Assembly (NCBI RefSeq): GCF_000092065.1
Contig: NC_009358.1
Coordinates: 124,001-188,000 of the forward strand
Length of the DNA: 64,000 nucleotides
Reading direction: 5' to 3'
Origin: Ostreococcus lucimarinus CCE9901
Lineage: Eukaryota > Chlorophyta > Mamiellophyceae > Mamiellales > Bathycoccaceae
Made by a program: the position numbers and the translations under genes. Below, one piece after another: positions 36,751 through 47,034 of this stretch (its first letter is position 1; each line of letters starts with the position of its first letter). A model generated the notes under the pieces. That model was not told the DNA's origin. It worked only from the letters and a program-made list of their open reading frames with translations, and ran no database searches.

Positions 36751-39700
36751 ATGTCGGACGTCGCGGCGCGATGCGCGGACGCCCTCGAGCGCGCCGCGCG
36801 CGGCGCCGAGGGCGCGCGCGCGCGCGCGGAGGCGGTCGAACTCGCGCGGGAGGTGCGACGCGACGACGCGACGCGACGAGACGCGACGACGACGCGACGA
36901 CGACGCGCGACGCGACGCGATCGGTGACTGACGATGGATCGATGACGCGCGATGGCGATGCGAAGCTGAAAACGGGCGACGCGCGACGAGCGATGGAGGC
37001 GTGTCGATCGCTGTGCGCGCGGGGACGCGGGCTCGAGGCGCGACACTTCGGCTTCGGCGTGCTGCGGGACGTGGCGCGGACGCGCTGGCGAGGGCTGACG
37101 GCGGAGGAGCGGATGGAGATGGCGAGCTTGGCGCACGGGATGCTGCTGGAGGTGAGCGCGGGAGACGCGGCGGAGGCGTACGCGGTGAAATCAAAGGCGG
37201 CGACGCTCGTGGCGGAGACGGTGCGGCAGGAGGGCGCGAGTCTGTGGACGAGGTTGGTGCCGGATTTGGTGAGCATGACGACGGGGGACGAGGCGCAGAG
37301 GGCGGAGATGGGGGTGAACGTCATACGGTACGTCGCGGAGGACGTGGCGGTGTATAACGAGGACATGATAGGTGGGAAGATGCGAGAGTTGTTGGGCGGG
37401 TTGTCGAGCACGGTGGGGACGATTTTGCCGGCGATTTACGCGCTGATGGAGAAGCATTACACCAAGGCGACCGCGGCGACGGATCGCGAGGTGGCGAAAA
37501 GGCACGCCGCGGCGGTGAATGCGGCGCTCGGGGCGGCTGCGGTGTACAGCGAGTGGGCTCCGTTGGCGCCAATCATGCGGAGCGGTTTGATCGAGGCGTG
37601 TGGGATGCTCTTGGTGCGTCTAGTTTTCTTCGCGCGCGCGTCTTTTTTTTCTTCGTCCAACACACGAACACGCACGACGCCGATGATGATAATCCAATAA
37701 GGATCAACCATCCGAACATCCCTATGTGGAATTTTTGCTAGTACTGTCCGAGGCGCGCGTGAACGACAAAGCGCCGGTGTGTTTGTTTTTTTTTGACTCT
37801 CGACTGACTCGCGCCGGACGTCACGAACCGCAGGCGAGCGATGAATTTCGTTGCGCGGCGTGCGATGCTTTGAGACACGTCGTCGCTCGCCGTGCCAACG
37901 TCGCGCAAGGCGTGGACGAGCAAGATGATCAGGATATCATCAAGGGTTTGACGCTCGCGGCGAACGCGATGTCCACGGCGGCGGAACGCGTGATTTCGCA
38001 CCCGAACCAAGCCGATCTCGTGAGCGATCCAGAAGAAGTCATGTTCATCAAGAGACTGGGTGAGACGATGGCATCGATGGCGGGGTACCATCTCAGCACG
38101 ATCACGGACGAGAGCACGCGTAACGTGTTCCTCGAGCGATTGATGGGGCTGTCGCGATTTCCTAGTTTGGAGGTTTTGGACGTCGTTATCGGCGCGTGGC
38201 CGGTGATGCTCCGCGCCATGGGTGCCGAGCTTCCCAAGACGTTCGTGCGAGGACCACCGTCGCAAGGAGTTAATAATCCATACAACGCGCAAAAGCTCGA
38301 GCCGAACGGGATTCTTCCCATGGGCGCTCCCGAGGTTTTGCTCGAAATCTCGCGCGTGTGGCTCAACGCCGGCGCGGGCATCGCCTCTGGGTTTGACACC
38401 AATGGTATTCCGGGTAATAAAGCGGAAGATTGGGCCGATGAATTCGAAAGCGTGGTAGAGCTTCGCGAGACGTGGGTGCAGCTTCGGGCGAAATGGATGG
38501 ACATCACCAAGTTGTGCACGGCGTTGTGTCCGAGCAGCGCGGCGAATCAAGCGTCGCAAAACACGCTGATGGTGATTTCGTGGACGCAACCAGGCGGACC
38601 TTTGGCGAATAGCTCGGATGAAACGAAATGCGCGGCTCTGGAGGGTGCGACGTCGTTTTTAGAAGCCATCATGGTCGCTCTTCCGACCGAGGGTCCGTCG
38701 TTTATGGGCTTCGCTAGCACGTTGGAGGCGCTCCTCGGCCAGCTCGTGGCGATTGACTTCAAGGCGCCGCTGAGCAACGCGCAGGTGTCCAAATTGCTCG
38801 AAACGTTCGGCAAGTTTGCCCGGGCGCGTCCAGAAGTGGCTCTGACGATAATGAGTCGACTTTTTACGATTTTGAATGAATTGCCCGCCGACGTACAATC
38901 TGGAGCGCCGCCGGTGCGGCAGCGCGACATCGTCGCGAGCGGGCGCACGGGCCAGGCGGCGAGACAAAAAGTGTGCGCGGCGATTCTCATAGTTTGTTCA
39001 GCGGCCCCAACGGTACGTCAATCGATGCGCTCGACTGATTTTCGACACCAAAGCGCCTCTTAGAAAACTTGACGAGCCTTTTCACTCGTTTCGATTTATG
39101 CTGGGGCGCGAAATAAATTCGCGAACGCGGCTCGAGCGCAGCCTCTTCGGCGGCTTCTCTTCGATTCGTGGTCGCCACATATTTTTGACGCGCGCGATTC
39201 GAGATTACATCGACTGACGGACAACGCGAACGTGTTTCACATCACGGCAACAGGCTTTGAACCCACATCTGGAGGCTTTTGCCTCTCAAATCGAAACCAT
39301 GAAATCTTCCGGACGACTGAGCGGCGCCGAGCGAGGTTCGCTCGCCGAGGCGCTCCTCGCGGTTGCTGGGCCGTCCGGCGCGCAGCGCGTGCGCGAAGTT
39401 CTCGAGTGGCTGCTGTCATCCGTCCGAAATAGATGGGTTCCTGGGGGTGCGCTCTCGCCAGAGGTTGAGCATCTGTTGGCCATTTCTACGATGGCGGCGG
39501 GCGAAGCCGCCGGCGGAACGCAAGGCTTGTCGTCGGCGCACTGGGAGCTGTTTCACGACGTACAACTCACCGAGCGTTGTCTTCGACGGAGTTTGGGTGA
39601 TGCGGAAACAGCTAAAGTACCGACAGGTTTGATGAAGCCCGTGGACCCACCGCCACCGATATCGGAATGTCCGGCAGTGGATCATATGGAATGGGCCGTC

Positions 39701-41044
39701 TCGCTCGTCTCGTGCTTGGCGCGAAGAATTCACTCGTACTGGACTCCGCAAGGGAGCGCGGCGATGCACAGTTGCCAATTAGGCGCGGCGCTTGGAATGA
39801 GCCCCGAAGAGAAGGCGGCGTATTTGATTCACGGTCCGGCGCGAACGCAAGTTCTCAACGAGGAAGAACCCGGGACGAGCACGACGGCGAGCGCGTCTCG
39901 CGATTGGATGCGATGCCTGCGCGATTGCTCGTACTCGGTCTTCGCGTTGTTCAGCATTCACGCTCCCGCGGCATTTTACCCGAACCAAGCCTTAGCGAGC
40001 GCGTGTGGTGGGTCTATGTTAGCTGATCTGCCGTACATGGAGCTCAGGCACGTTCGTCAAGTCGTGCACGCGGCGGTGCGACCGATCATGGGGCGGTGTC
40101 CGGCGGCGCATCGCGCGATGTGGCAGACGGCGCTCGTGAACCCGCTGTGCGCGGCGCTGCACGACCGCCTCGCCAAGGAATGGGCGAACACGCGCGTGGT
40201 GAACGCGACCAAGGCGCAAGAAAGAGGAGATGAAGACGACGAGACGGATGGCGTCGAGGTGAATGATTTGATTTCTGAACGAATTCTTCGCGACATCACG
40301 CGGGACCACTGCGCGATGCTCGCCATCGTCGCGGCTCCCGAAGGCACGTTCGGGCGCAAGACCAAAGGGAGTGGGTTGACTGGTGTCATGGGTGATATGT
40401 CAAACACGCTATTAGGGACATCGTACGCCGGAGGGAAACACATATTGGATTGGATCGCGCACGGTGACGCTAACGCGATTCGCGCCGGCATCGCCACGGG
40501 GGCCGCCGCGCTCACGTGGGAAGACGCGGAATCCACCGGCCACGCCGTGAACTTTGTGCGCGGGCTGTGTGCCGCCGCCGGGAGCGCGAACGCACCGCAA
40601 GCGTTGCGAGACAACGTCGGTTCAGATGTCTTCCAAGCCACCCTCGTGGCGCTGACGCAAAGCTCCAACGCCGCGCACCAAGCCGACATTCTCGGCTTGA
40701 TTCGCGACATCATCATTTGGCTCACCCCGAAGACGCAATCCGTGGTACAAATCTTGATGAGTCTTCCCGGAATGACGCAGCAAGCCCTCGATTCATGCGT
40801 GCGAGAGCTCGGTGCCATGCGAAGCGAGAAGAAAGCCGCTAATTTCGTCAAGGACTTCTTAATCAACGCCAGCGGAGGAGGAGAAGAGCTTCGCGCCCTC
40901 GTCGAGGCGCGTTCGCAAACCAACAAGAGCGGCGTCGCGATTCAAATACCGAAGACCGCCCCGCGAAATCCAGTGAAGCAATCGACGAGTCCGGACAATC
41001 ACGGTTTCTCCGCCGAGGCGGCGTCCAACGCGATCGGACTGTGA
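36751..41044 (+). CDS. Exportin-5 / HASTY nuclear export receptor, four exons
   Basis: Exons: 36751-36852, 36966-37613, 37834-39012, 39254-41044. All introns are phase 0 and the joined frame gives 1239 residues (plant HASTY ~1200). Joins read through conserved sequence: VELARE|LKTGDARRA, GMLL|ASDEFRCAACDAL, CSAAPT|ALNPHLEAFA. The start MSDVAARCADALERA is followed by the importin-beta N-terminal repeats (RHFGFGVLRDVARTRW, KSKAATLVAETVRQEG). The rest is HEAT-repeat solenoid matching HASTY, including YSEWAPLAPI and AEALLAVAGPSGAQRVREVLEWLL. The protein exports structured RNAs (pre-miRNA, tRNA, some proteins) with RanGTP. It is divergent from the MATE gene. Confidence 0.92.
36853..36965 (+). other. 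Intron 1 of exportin-5 gene
   Basis: 113 bases, donor GTGCGA, branch-point match GACTGAC at 36926-36932, acceptor GCGAAG. Phase 0. The acceptor was chosen because it restores alignment with plant HASTY. Confidence 0.75.
37614..37833 (+). other. Intron 2 of exportin-5 gene
   Basis: 220 bases, donor GTGCGT, T-rich interior, branch-point match GACTGAC near 37802-37808, acceptor ACCGCAG. Phase 0. Confidence 0.85.
39013..39253 (+). other. Intron 3 of exportin-5 gene
   Basis: 241 bases, donor GTACGT, branch-point match GACTGAC near 39212-39218, acceptor GGCAACAG. Phase 0. Confidence 0.85.
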
Positions 41045-41160
41045 GAACGTCCCGACGTTTCGTCCCGTCCCGCTCAGTCAACCGCCGTAGCGTTGTCGTA
41101 GACCCAACCGACTTAGACATCACTCTCGCGCGCGCCTCGATCGCTCGCCCGCGCGTAAAC

Positions 41161-42357
41161 ATGTGCGCCGCGCTCGACGCGTGCTCGACGTCCTACGCCA
41201 CCGGCGCGCGCGCGCCGCGCGCGCGTTCGCGCCGCCGCCAGCCGTCCTCTCGCGCCACCGCGCGCGCCTCGCGCGACGACGACGACGCGCCGAGGCGTCG
41301 GCACGCCCCGCCGCTTCCTCCGCTCGATCCTCGACCGCCGTTGATCACGCACTACGAAGCGCGGCGGTTGCTCGACGCGCGCGCGAACGGCGAGACGTCG
41401 TGCAAAGTCAGCTGGGATTTTCACTTTACGACGCCGAACGACGCGCGCGTGGACGCGCTCGGCGCGAGGGCGACGCTGGACGGCGACCGCGAGGTGTTCA
41501 TGGCTTGGGATGCGATCGAAACGATCGCGGGCGATGAGCGAGGGGTGTACGAGCCGGCCGATGAGGACGATTGGCTCGGAGGTGGGGCGCGCAAGGTGGT
41601 GACGTTTAGCGACGACACCGAACGAGCGGTTTCGTTGATGCCGAGCGGCGAGCGCACGTGGCCCACGGCGTTGATCGCGGGGTTTAGCATGCATAGGTTC
41701 GGCGTCGGCGTCGATCCGAAGGAAGACACGGAGAAAAAGTTGGGAGCGGTCGCGCCCATACGCAAGAATGCGCGATTGCTCGATATTTGCACGGGGTTGG
41801 CGTACACGTCGTGCATGGCGCACGCTCGAGGCGCCGACGTCACCACGATTGAACTCGATCGCACGATGACAAAGATGTGCAGAATGAACCCACATTCAAA
41901 AGCACTGTTTGAAGGCGAAATTGAGCAGTTGTACGGCAACGGTGCGGACGTCGTCAAGACGTTTGAAGACTCATGCTTTGACGTTATCATAACCGACCCG
42001 CCGACGTTTGCTCTCGCAGGCGAACTCTACTCTGCCGAATTCTACGCCGATCTCAAGCGCATCTTGCGCCCTAAAGGCAAACTGTACCACTATATTGGCG
42101 ATCCGAAGAGTGCGTCGGGTTCCGGCGTCGCCGCGGGCGTCGTCCGTCGTTTGAAGCAAGTCGGCTTTGACGCCGCCATCGACTACGACGCGCACGGCAT
42201 AGTCGCCGCCCACGACCGCGTTCGTCTCAACCGCACTTCCAAGGACAAGTCGCCGCGCAAGTCATCATCTAAATCTCGCGGTCGACGCGTCGACGACGCC
42301 TCCACGCGTCGTCCGCGCCGCGGTCGCCGTCCCGAGGACTTCGAAGACGACGAGTAG
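41161..42357 (+). CDS. Archaeal-type SAM-dependent methyltransferase (COG2521-like)
   Basis: 398 residues. The first ~55 are basic and low complexity, possibly a plastid or mitochondrial presequence; the frame extends to 41041, but MCAALDACSTSYA at 41161 is the better start. The catalytic part has a Rossmann-fold motif I, LLDICTGLAYTS (206-217), an acidic residue after strand 2 (TTIELD, 229-233), and motif IV IITDPPTFALAGELYSAEFY, which takes the DPP form of N-methyltransferases. It ends with LKRILRPKGKLYHYIGDPKS. This DPPxFxLAGELYS pattern is what I associate with the predicted archaeal methyltransferases of COG2521. The substrate is unknown. The C-terminal ~45 residues are Arg/Ser-rich. It follows exportin-5 by 116 bases on the same strand. 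Confidence 0.75.
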   Translation: MCAALDACSTSYATGARAPRARSRRRQPSSRATARASRDDDDAPRRRHAPPLPPLDPRPPLITHYEARRLLDARANGETSCKVSWDFHFTTPNDARVDALGARATLDGDREVFMAWDAIETIAGDERGVYEPADEDDWLGGGARKVVTFSDDTERAVSLMPSGERTWPTALIAGFSMHRFGVGVDPKEDTEKKLGAVAPIRKNARLLDICTGLAYTSCMAHARGADVTTIELDRTMTKMCRMNPHSKALFEGEIEQLYGNGADVVKTFEDSCFDVIITDPPTFALAGELYSAEFYADLKRILRPKGKLYHYIGDPKSASGSGVAAGVVRRLKQVGFDAAIDYDAHGIVAAHDRVRLNRTSKDKSPRKSSSKSRGRRVDDASTRRPRRGRRPEDFEDDE

Positions 42358-42433
42358 GTAGCCAAAATGTCATGTCAAATTTCAGGTCTATGCGCGAGTC
42401 ACGACGAACGGTCGAGTGGACTGATCGCGGATT

Positions 42434-43432
42434 TCATTTCGTGGCGTACAGGTCTATCATTGTCGAGAATCGCTCGCGCGGTGGGGGTGGTTCTTCAAGG
42501 GGGTCAAAGCCAAAATATTCGCGCAGCTGTCCTATCACTTCTTCGCGCACATCTAGTTCCGGCCACGCGCGCAAGAAGCGGTTCACCGTAGGCGTGAGCT
42601 CGCGTAGCGACACGTAGCCGTCTCGTTGATGTGACAGTGCGATTTGGACGATCAATTCCACCGCGCTGACGTACATTCGTTGCCAATCGACGACGTAATG
42701 CGCTGAATCGGGCGCGCCGTGATCTTGCGCGTATCGCAAACATTCAATCTCGTTCACATAGGCGGCAGCACCGCACGTCAACTCGTCCCAGCGACACCCG
42801 TGCTCGTGTGCGTACTTCAAACACTCCAAATGTCCTTTTTCAGCGGCATTCTGGCACGTCTCTTCGTTCCAAGGACACCCGCGCTCGTGCAAGTACTTCA
42901 AACACTCCAAATGTCCATTCGAAGCGGCATACGCGCACATTTCCTCGTATAAAGGACACCCGCGCTCGTACGCGTACTTCAAACACTCCAAATGTCCATT
43001 CTCGGCGGCAGCACCGCACGTCTCCTCGTTCCAAGGACACCCGTGCTCGTGCGCGTACTTCAAACACTCCAAATGTCCATTCTCGGCGGCATTCGCGCAC
43101 GTCAAGTCGCTCCAATCACACCCGCGCTCGCGCGCGTACTTCAAACATTCCAACTGTCCACTCATGGCGGCACTCGCGCACGTCTCCCAGTTCCACTCGT
43201 ACCCGAGCTCGAGCGCCAACCGCAAGAGTTCCAAGTCTCCGAGAAACGCCGCGCACGCCGGCACCGCCGCGCTCGTCGCAATCACAGCCGTCCCGACACG
43301 TGCGAGCGCGTCCAGACCATGATCCGCCCGATATACCGCATAATCATCCTCGTTCTCCACCGCCTCGAGCCTCATCGCCGCGAACGCCCGTCGCAACCGC
43401 CGCCTCGCGCGCGCCGCGCTCGCGCGCTCCAT
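42434..43432 (-). CDS. CPW-type ankyrin-like repeat protein
   Basis: 332 residues from the ATG at 43432. Residues 92-226 are five tandem 27-residue units of the form GHLECLKYAHEHGCPWNEETC..AAEN, with a partial sixth. This is the short ankyrin-like repeat family widespread in algae, oomycetes and large algal DNA viruses. The N-terminal ~90 residues are helical with a degenerate first unit (LELGYEWNWETC), and the C-terminal ~90 residues are unlike the repeats. Function is unknown; protein binding is presumed. An in-frame ATG at 43768 exists but would overlap the plus-strand hypothetical gene and run through two TATA-like elements. A related gene lies at 54932-55882. Confidence 0.82.
   Translation of the reverse strand: MERASAARARRRLRRAFAAMRLEAVENEDDYAVYRADHGLDALARVGTAVIATSAAVPACAAFLGDLELLRLALELGYEWNWETCASAAMSGQLECLKYARERGCDWSDLTCANAAENGHLECLKYAHEHGCPWNEETCGAAAENGHLECLKYAYERGCPLYEEMCAYAASNGHLECLKYLHERGCPWNEETCQNAAEKGHLECLKYAHEHGCRWDELTCGAAAYVNEIECLRYAQDHGAPDSAHYVVDWQRMYVSAVELIVQIALSHQRDGYVSLRELTPTVNRFLRAWPELDVREEVIGQLREYFGFDPLEEPPPPRERFSTMIDLYATK
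42754..43159 (-). repeat. 81-base tandem repeat encoding the CPW ankyrin-like units
   Basis: Five consecutive 81-base units, strongly similar at DNA level, especially across the CLKYAHE and AAENGH segments. The conserved third positions suggest recent amplification or gene conversion rather than old, diverged repeats. Confidence 0.85.
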
Positions 43433-43514
43433 CGCCGCCGCGCCGCCGTCGATGTCGACCGTCTCGGAGTGCGCGACGCCAACCGTCGCGTCGAAAAAGG
43501 CGCAAAAAATCGCC

Positions 43515-43584
43515 TTTAAAAGGTCCGTGTTGCGATACGAATCGTCACGATTTTCCCGCCCGAAACGCACTTTTTTAAAAAGTG
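43515..43584. promoter_or_regulatory. Divergent promoter with two TTTAAA-type elements
   Basis: tttaaaag at 43515-43522 and the near-palindrome CACTTTTTTAAAAAGTG at 43568-43584 lie between the ankyrin-like gene start (43432) and the next plus-strand ATG (43659). They are the only AT-rich words in the gap and are plausible core promoter elements for both directions. Confidence 0.5.
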
Positions 43585-43658
43585 ACGTTGACGCGAATCG
43601 ACGACGACGCGGCGTCGCCACGCGCGCGCGCGGAATCGAACGGGACGACGCGCTCGAG

Positions 43659-44126
43659 ATGCACCGCGCCGCCATCGCGCTGACGTTCGCCGCGCCGTCG
43701 CCGCTCGCGCGACGACGCACGATCGACGCGACGCCCGCGGATGCGCCCGCGGCGGCGCAAAGACACATCGCGCAGACGAAACGACGCGGGGACGACGCGC
43801 GAGGACGCGCGGAATCGCTCGCCGCGAGCGAACGGCGGGACGCGATGACGGATGAATTGGTGGTGTACGCGCTGGATGAGTTCGGGGGGACGCGAAGGCG
43901 CGAACGACGACGACGAGGGACGCGGGAGGGGACGACGCGCGGGACGCTCGACGGTTTGAGCGCGCGGACGAGACGCGCGAGCGAAGAAAAGGCGACGCGC
44001 GTGATGACGTGGCGCGTGGGCGCGGAAGCGCACGCGCAGACGGCGACGTTGGGGTTGTTGACGACGCCGAGAACGCGCGCGGGGACGCGACGGTCGAACG
44101 CAAACTTGCGGGCGTTGTTCGACTAG
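43659..44126 (+). CDS. Hypothetical basic protein, 155 residues
   Basis: An open frame with an ATG at 43659, placed properly downstream of the AT-rich promoter block. The N-terminus (MHRAAIALTFAAPSPLARRR) could be an organelle-targeting peptide. The middle has MTDELVVYALDEFGG, which reads like real protein. The remainder is Arg/Thr-rich with no recognised domain. In this GC-rich genome long frames without stops are common by chance, so the call rests on context and the plausible start rather than similarity. Confidence 0.35.
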   Translation: MHRAAIALTFAAPSPLARRRTIDATPADAPAAAQRHIAQTKRRGDDARGRAESLAASERRDAMTDELVVYALDEFGGTRRRERRRRGTREGTTRGTLDGLSARTRRASEEKATRVMTWRVGAEAHAQTATLGLLTTPRTRAGTRRSNANLRALFD

Positions 44127-44349
44127 ACGGCGGGCGACAGCTGGCGAGACGTCGAATCGCGGGGAACGCGTCGACGTCCGATCGCGTCGACGTCCGATCG
44201 CGCGCGCGTCGGTGCGTGCGCTAGAAAACCTAATATGTATACAGCAACTGAATGGCTAGAATGTACTAGAATTTTGTCTCAATAAGAAAAAGGTACCGTA
44301 ACACCCCTCGCGGGTCTCGTCGCTCGAACGCCGCGCTTCGCGTCGCGAA

Positions 44350-45162
44350 TCAGACGATCACCTCTCCCGTCTCCTCGCGAATCACCGCCGCGATGTGCGC
44401 TTTCGAAACCGATCGATTCGACGGCGACGACGTCCACCGCGTGCCGTCGACCGCGCGCGCGTGCTCGAGGCGCGCCGTCGCTCGTCTCGCGACGTCCCTC
44501 GCGCGCGCCCTCGCCGCCGCCGCCAAAACTTTCCCCACGTCCGCGCGCACCCGCATTCCGCGCGCCATCCCTCGACTCACCACCGCTAATCTCGCGCGCA
44601 ATCGCGCCGCCGTGAGCGCTCCTCCCGTGGCGTCTCGACTCGCTTTCGATTCGCCCAGCGGCGCGCCCAGCGCCGTCCGCGTCTCGCTCGCCTTCCCCGC
44701 TCTCTCCGCCCGTCGGCTCCGTTTCTTCGTCACAACCGTCGCGAATCCGCTCCCGATCGCTCGTCGCACCGCGCCGCCATCGCTCGCGCGTCTCCGCGCG
44801 TCTTCGTTCGTCTTCGTCTCGCCCTCGTTCCCGCGTCGTCGTCCCGCGTCGTCCTCGTCCGCAGCCTCCGCGCCCGCTCGCGCCGCGCTCGCGCGCACCG
44901 CGCGCGCCAGCGTCTCCATCAGCGTCGCGTGCGTCGCCATCGCGCTCCGCGACGCGCCGAACGCGCGCGCCGCCTCGTCGTCGACGCGTTTCCGTCCGCG
45001 CGCGAACGTCTCCGCGCCCATTCGCTGCGCGTCGTCGCACGCCGCGCGCACCGCGCGCCAGTACGCCGCGAGGCACGCGCCGCGCGTCGCGTCGTCGAGT
45101 CGCGCGCGCAGGTCGACGAGCGCGTCGCGCGCGCGCGCGCGCGCGTCGGGCGGGCGCGACAT
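44350..45162 (-). CDS. Hypothetical Ala/Arg-rich helical protein, 270 residues
   Basis: The start MSRPPDARARARDAL at 45162 leaves 157 bases to the divergent VTT-domain gene. Residues 1-95 look amphipathic and helical (VDLRARLDDATRGACLAAYWRAV). A Lys/Arg/Glu-rich disordered stretch fills 95-180, and the end (NRSVSKAHIAAVIREETGE) reads as an ordered helix-strand. No family is recognised. The opposite strand is also open over this stretch (in frame with the VTT gene), but that extension is Arg/Ala-rich and contains no VTT-family sequence, so I prefer this strand here. Confidence 0.5.
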   Translation of the reverse strand: MSRPPDARARARDALVDLRARLDDATRGACLAAYWRAVRAACDDAQRMGAETFARGRKRVDDEAARAFGASRSAMATHATLMETLARAVRASAARAGAEAADEDDAGRRRGNEGETKTNEDARRRASDGGAVRRAIGSGFATVVTKKRSRRAERAGKASETRTALGAPLGESKASRDATGGALTAARLRARLAVVSRGMARGMRVRADVGKVLAAAARARARDVARRATARLEHARAVDGTRWTSSPSNRSVSKAHIAAVIREETGEVIV

Positions 45163-45319
45163 GCCGAGACGCCGCGTCGGCGAGTCGCGACACTACGCGA
45201 CGCCGCGCGGCGCCCGCGTCTCCCGCGCGCGCGACGACCGCGTCCGAGGGTCCGCGCGAGCGCTCGCGCGCGCCTCGACCGCGCGCGCGTCGTCTCGGCG
45301 CGCGGGAGCCGCGCGCGCG

Positions 45320-46930
45320 ATGGCGCTGACGTCGACGCGCGCGACGACGACGACGACGACGACGACGGCGCGCGACGACGCGCGACGACGACGCGCGCGA
45401 ACGACGCGAAAAAACGCGACGCGCGCGTTTCCCGCGCCGAGGGACGACGACGCGGCGACGACGACGGCGACGACGGCGCGGACGCGGAATCGAGGGCGGG
45501 CGCGGGTGAACGCGGGCGACGCGCTGCGAGGCTTGTGGAGAGAGATTAAGTATAAACCGCTGAGAGAGGATGAATCGATCGAGGCGGTGGCGCTGATGGC
45601 GGCGCTTGAACTGGCGCGACGAGGACCCGAACCGGGGGAGACGTGGACCGCGGAGCGAGAGGAGATGCGAGCGCGGGCGCGGGCGTCGATTCCGAGCGCG
45701 GTGGGGACGTATTGGCGAGCGAGGAGCGAGGCGCTGATTGAAAGTCAAGCGGTGCGGGACGCGGCGCCGTTGATGTCGAGCGCGGTGAACGTGGCGATCG
45801 CGGGGGTGGTGCTGCGGTTGTTTTTGCCGCGCGTCGCGGCGCTGCAAGCGGTGGGTGGGTTCGACGAGTTGACTGAATTTTTTGGGTTGCCGCCGAGGAG
45901 CGAGTTGAGCGGATATTTGGATCAGTTGCGAGCGTTGCCCGTGGCGGCGGTGTTCGCGGTGTACGTTGGGTTGTTCGTGGCGGAAAAGTTGACGATGACG
46001 GATGAGTTTTTGCCGATCGGCTTCGTGCTGCCCGTGGTGTCGCCGGTGGTGTTCGGCGGCGTCTTCGGAGGGACGATGGTGACGTCGCTGGCGAGCACGC
46101 TGGCGGCGAGCGTCAATTTCTTCCTCGCGCGGTACGTGTTGAAGGATAAGATATTAGGCTTTAAGTGGGGCGAAAGTGATCCCGTGGGCGAGCAAAAGTG
46201 GTTCGCCGCGCTGAGTCGAAGATTCGACTCGTCGCAATTCCCCGAGTCCACGGTGCCCGAGGGGTTCAAGTCGGCGCTCTTGCTCAGGCTGTGCCCGATT
46301 TTACCGATTCCGATAAGTGGGAACTGGTACGTGTGCGGGCTGACGCCTCTCAAATTCAAAGAGTTCTTCGCCGCGCACTTCATCGGAAGCTCGAAGACTG
46401 CGTTCATCGACGCGTATTTAGGTTCAATTTTGCTCACCGCGGTGTTCGACGAGTCATCCGTCAAGGACCAGGCGCAAGGCGCGCTCGTGTTCGAAACCGT
46501 CGCCATCATGGTTGTTTCCATCTTAGTCAGCACGTACGCCACGGAGCTCTTCACGCAGATTCTCGACGAAGAAGGCGTCGACGCGGGGGCGATGATGGGA
46601 TTCGGTTCGGAATCCAAAGACGAAGACGAAGGCGAAGACGCCGTCGACGCCACCGTCGCCTTCATCGCCGCCGCCGCCCTGCCCGTGGAACCAGCCGGCT
46701 CCACGGCGACGAGCGATGATGAACCGAAAGCCGACGACGACGAGAACGACGACGACGCCACGTCGAACGAACCTGAACTCATCCCAATCGAGCGCATGCC
46801 CGAGGATGAAAAAGTTTTAATCGCCGAAGGCGAAGCGCTCTGGCGACGCGCCGCGCGCGTCGAAGCCGAGCGTCAAAAGCTCACCATCGAAGAGATGACC
46901 GATTACGACTCCATGGGACCAGACATGTGA
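45320..46930 (+). CDS. VTT (SNARE-associated/DedA-TVP38) membrane protein
   Basis: 536 residues. The N-terminus is Thr/Arg-rich (MALTSTRATTTTTTTTARDD) and may be a plastid transit peptide. The VTT domain covers about residues 190-400: FGGVFGGTMVTSLASTLAASVNFFLARY is the typical reentrant/glycine-rich segment, followed by LLLRLCPILPIPISGNWYVCGLTPLKFKEFF, with the conserved Arg and Pro of TVP38/TMEM64 and DedA proteins. Such proteins act in lipid scrambling and membrane trafficking. A further hydrophobic helix lies near 390-410, and the C-terminus is acidic (DDDENDDDATS). The open frame runs up to 44393, but the extra part is antisense to the hypothetical minus-strand gene and lacks family sequence. 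Confidence 0.88.
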   Translation: MALTSTRATTTTTTTTARDDARRRRARTTRKNATRAFPAPRDDDAATTTATTARTRNRGRARVNAGDALRGLWREIKYKPLREDESIEAVALMAALELARRGPEPGETWTAEREEMRARARASIPSAVGTYWRARSEALIESQAVRDAAPLMSSAVNVAIAGVVLRLFLPRVAALQAVGGFDELTEFFGLPPRSELSGYLDQLRALPVAAVFAVYVGLFVAEKLTMTDEFLPIGFVLPVVSPVVFGGVFGGTMVTSLASTLAASVNFFLARYVLKDKILGFKWGESDPVGEQKWFAALSRRFDSSQFPESTVPEGFKSALLLRLCPILPIPISGNWYVCGLTPLKFKEFFAAHFIGSSKTAFIDAYLGSILLTAVFDESSVKDQAQGALVFETVAIMVVSILVSTYATELFTQILDEEGVDAGAMMGFGSESKDEDEGEDAVDATVAFIAAAALPVEPAGSTATSDDEPKADDDENDDDATSNEPELIPIERMPEDEKVLIAEGEALWRRAARVEAERQKLTIEEMTDYDSMGPDM

Positions 46931-47034
46931 GTTGTTCGCGATCATTAGACACCACGCATTGTTTTAATCGCACCCATCCCATTCCCCTTTCGTTCGCGTC
47001 CCGCACACCGCGGCGGCCGGTACCGTCCGGCGTC

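Noticed and set aside
44393-45319. N-terminal extension of the VTT gene frame
   Set aside because: Lacks family sequence, is Arg/Ala/Ser-rich, and lies antisense to a separate start and hypothetical gene.
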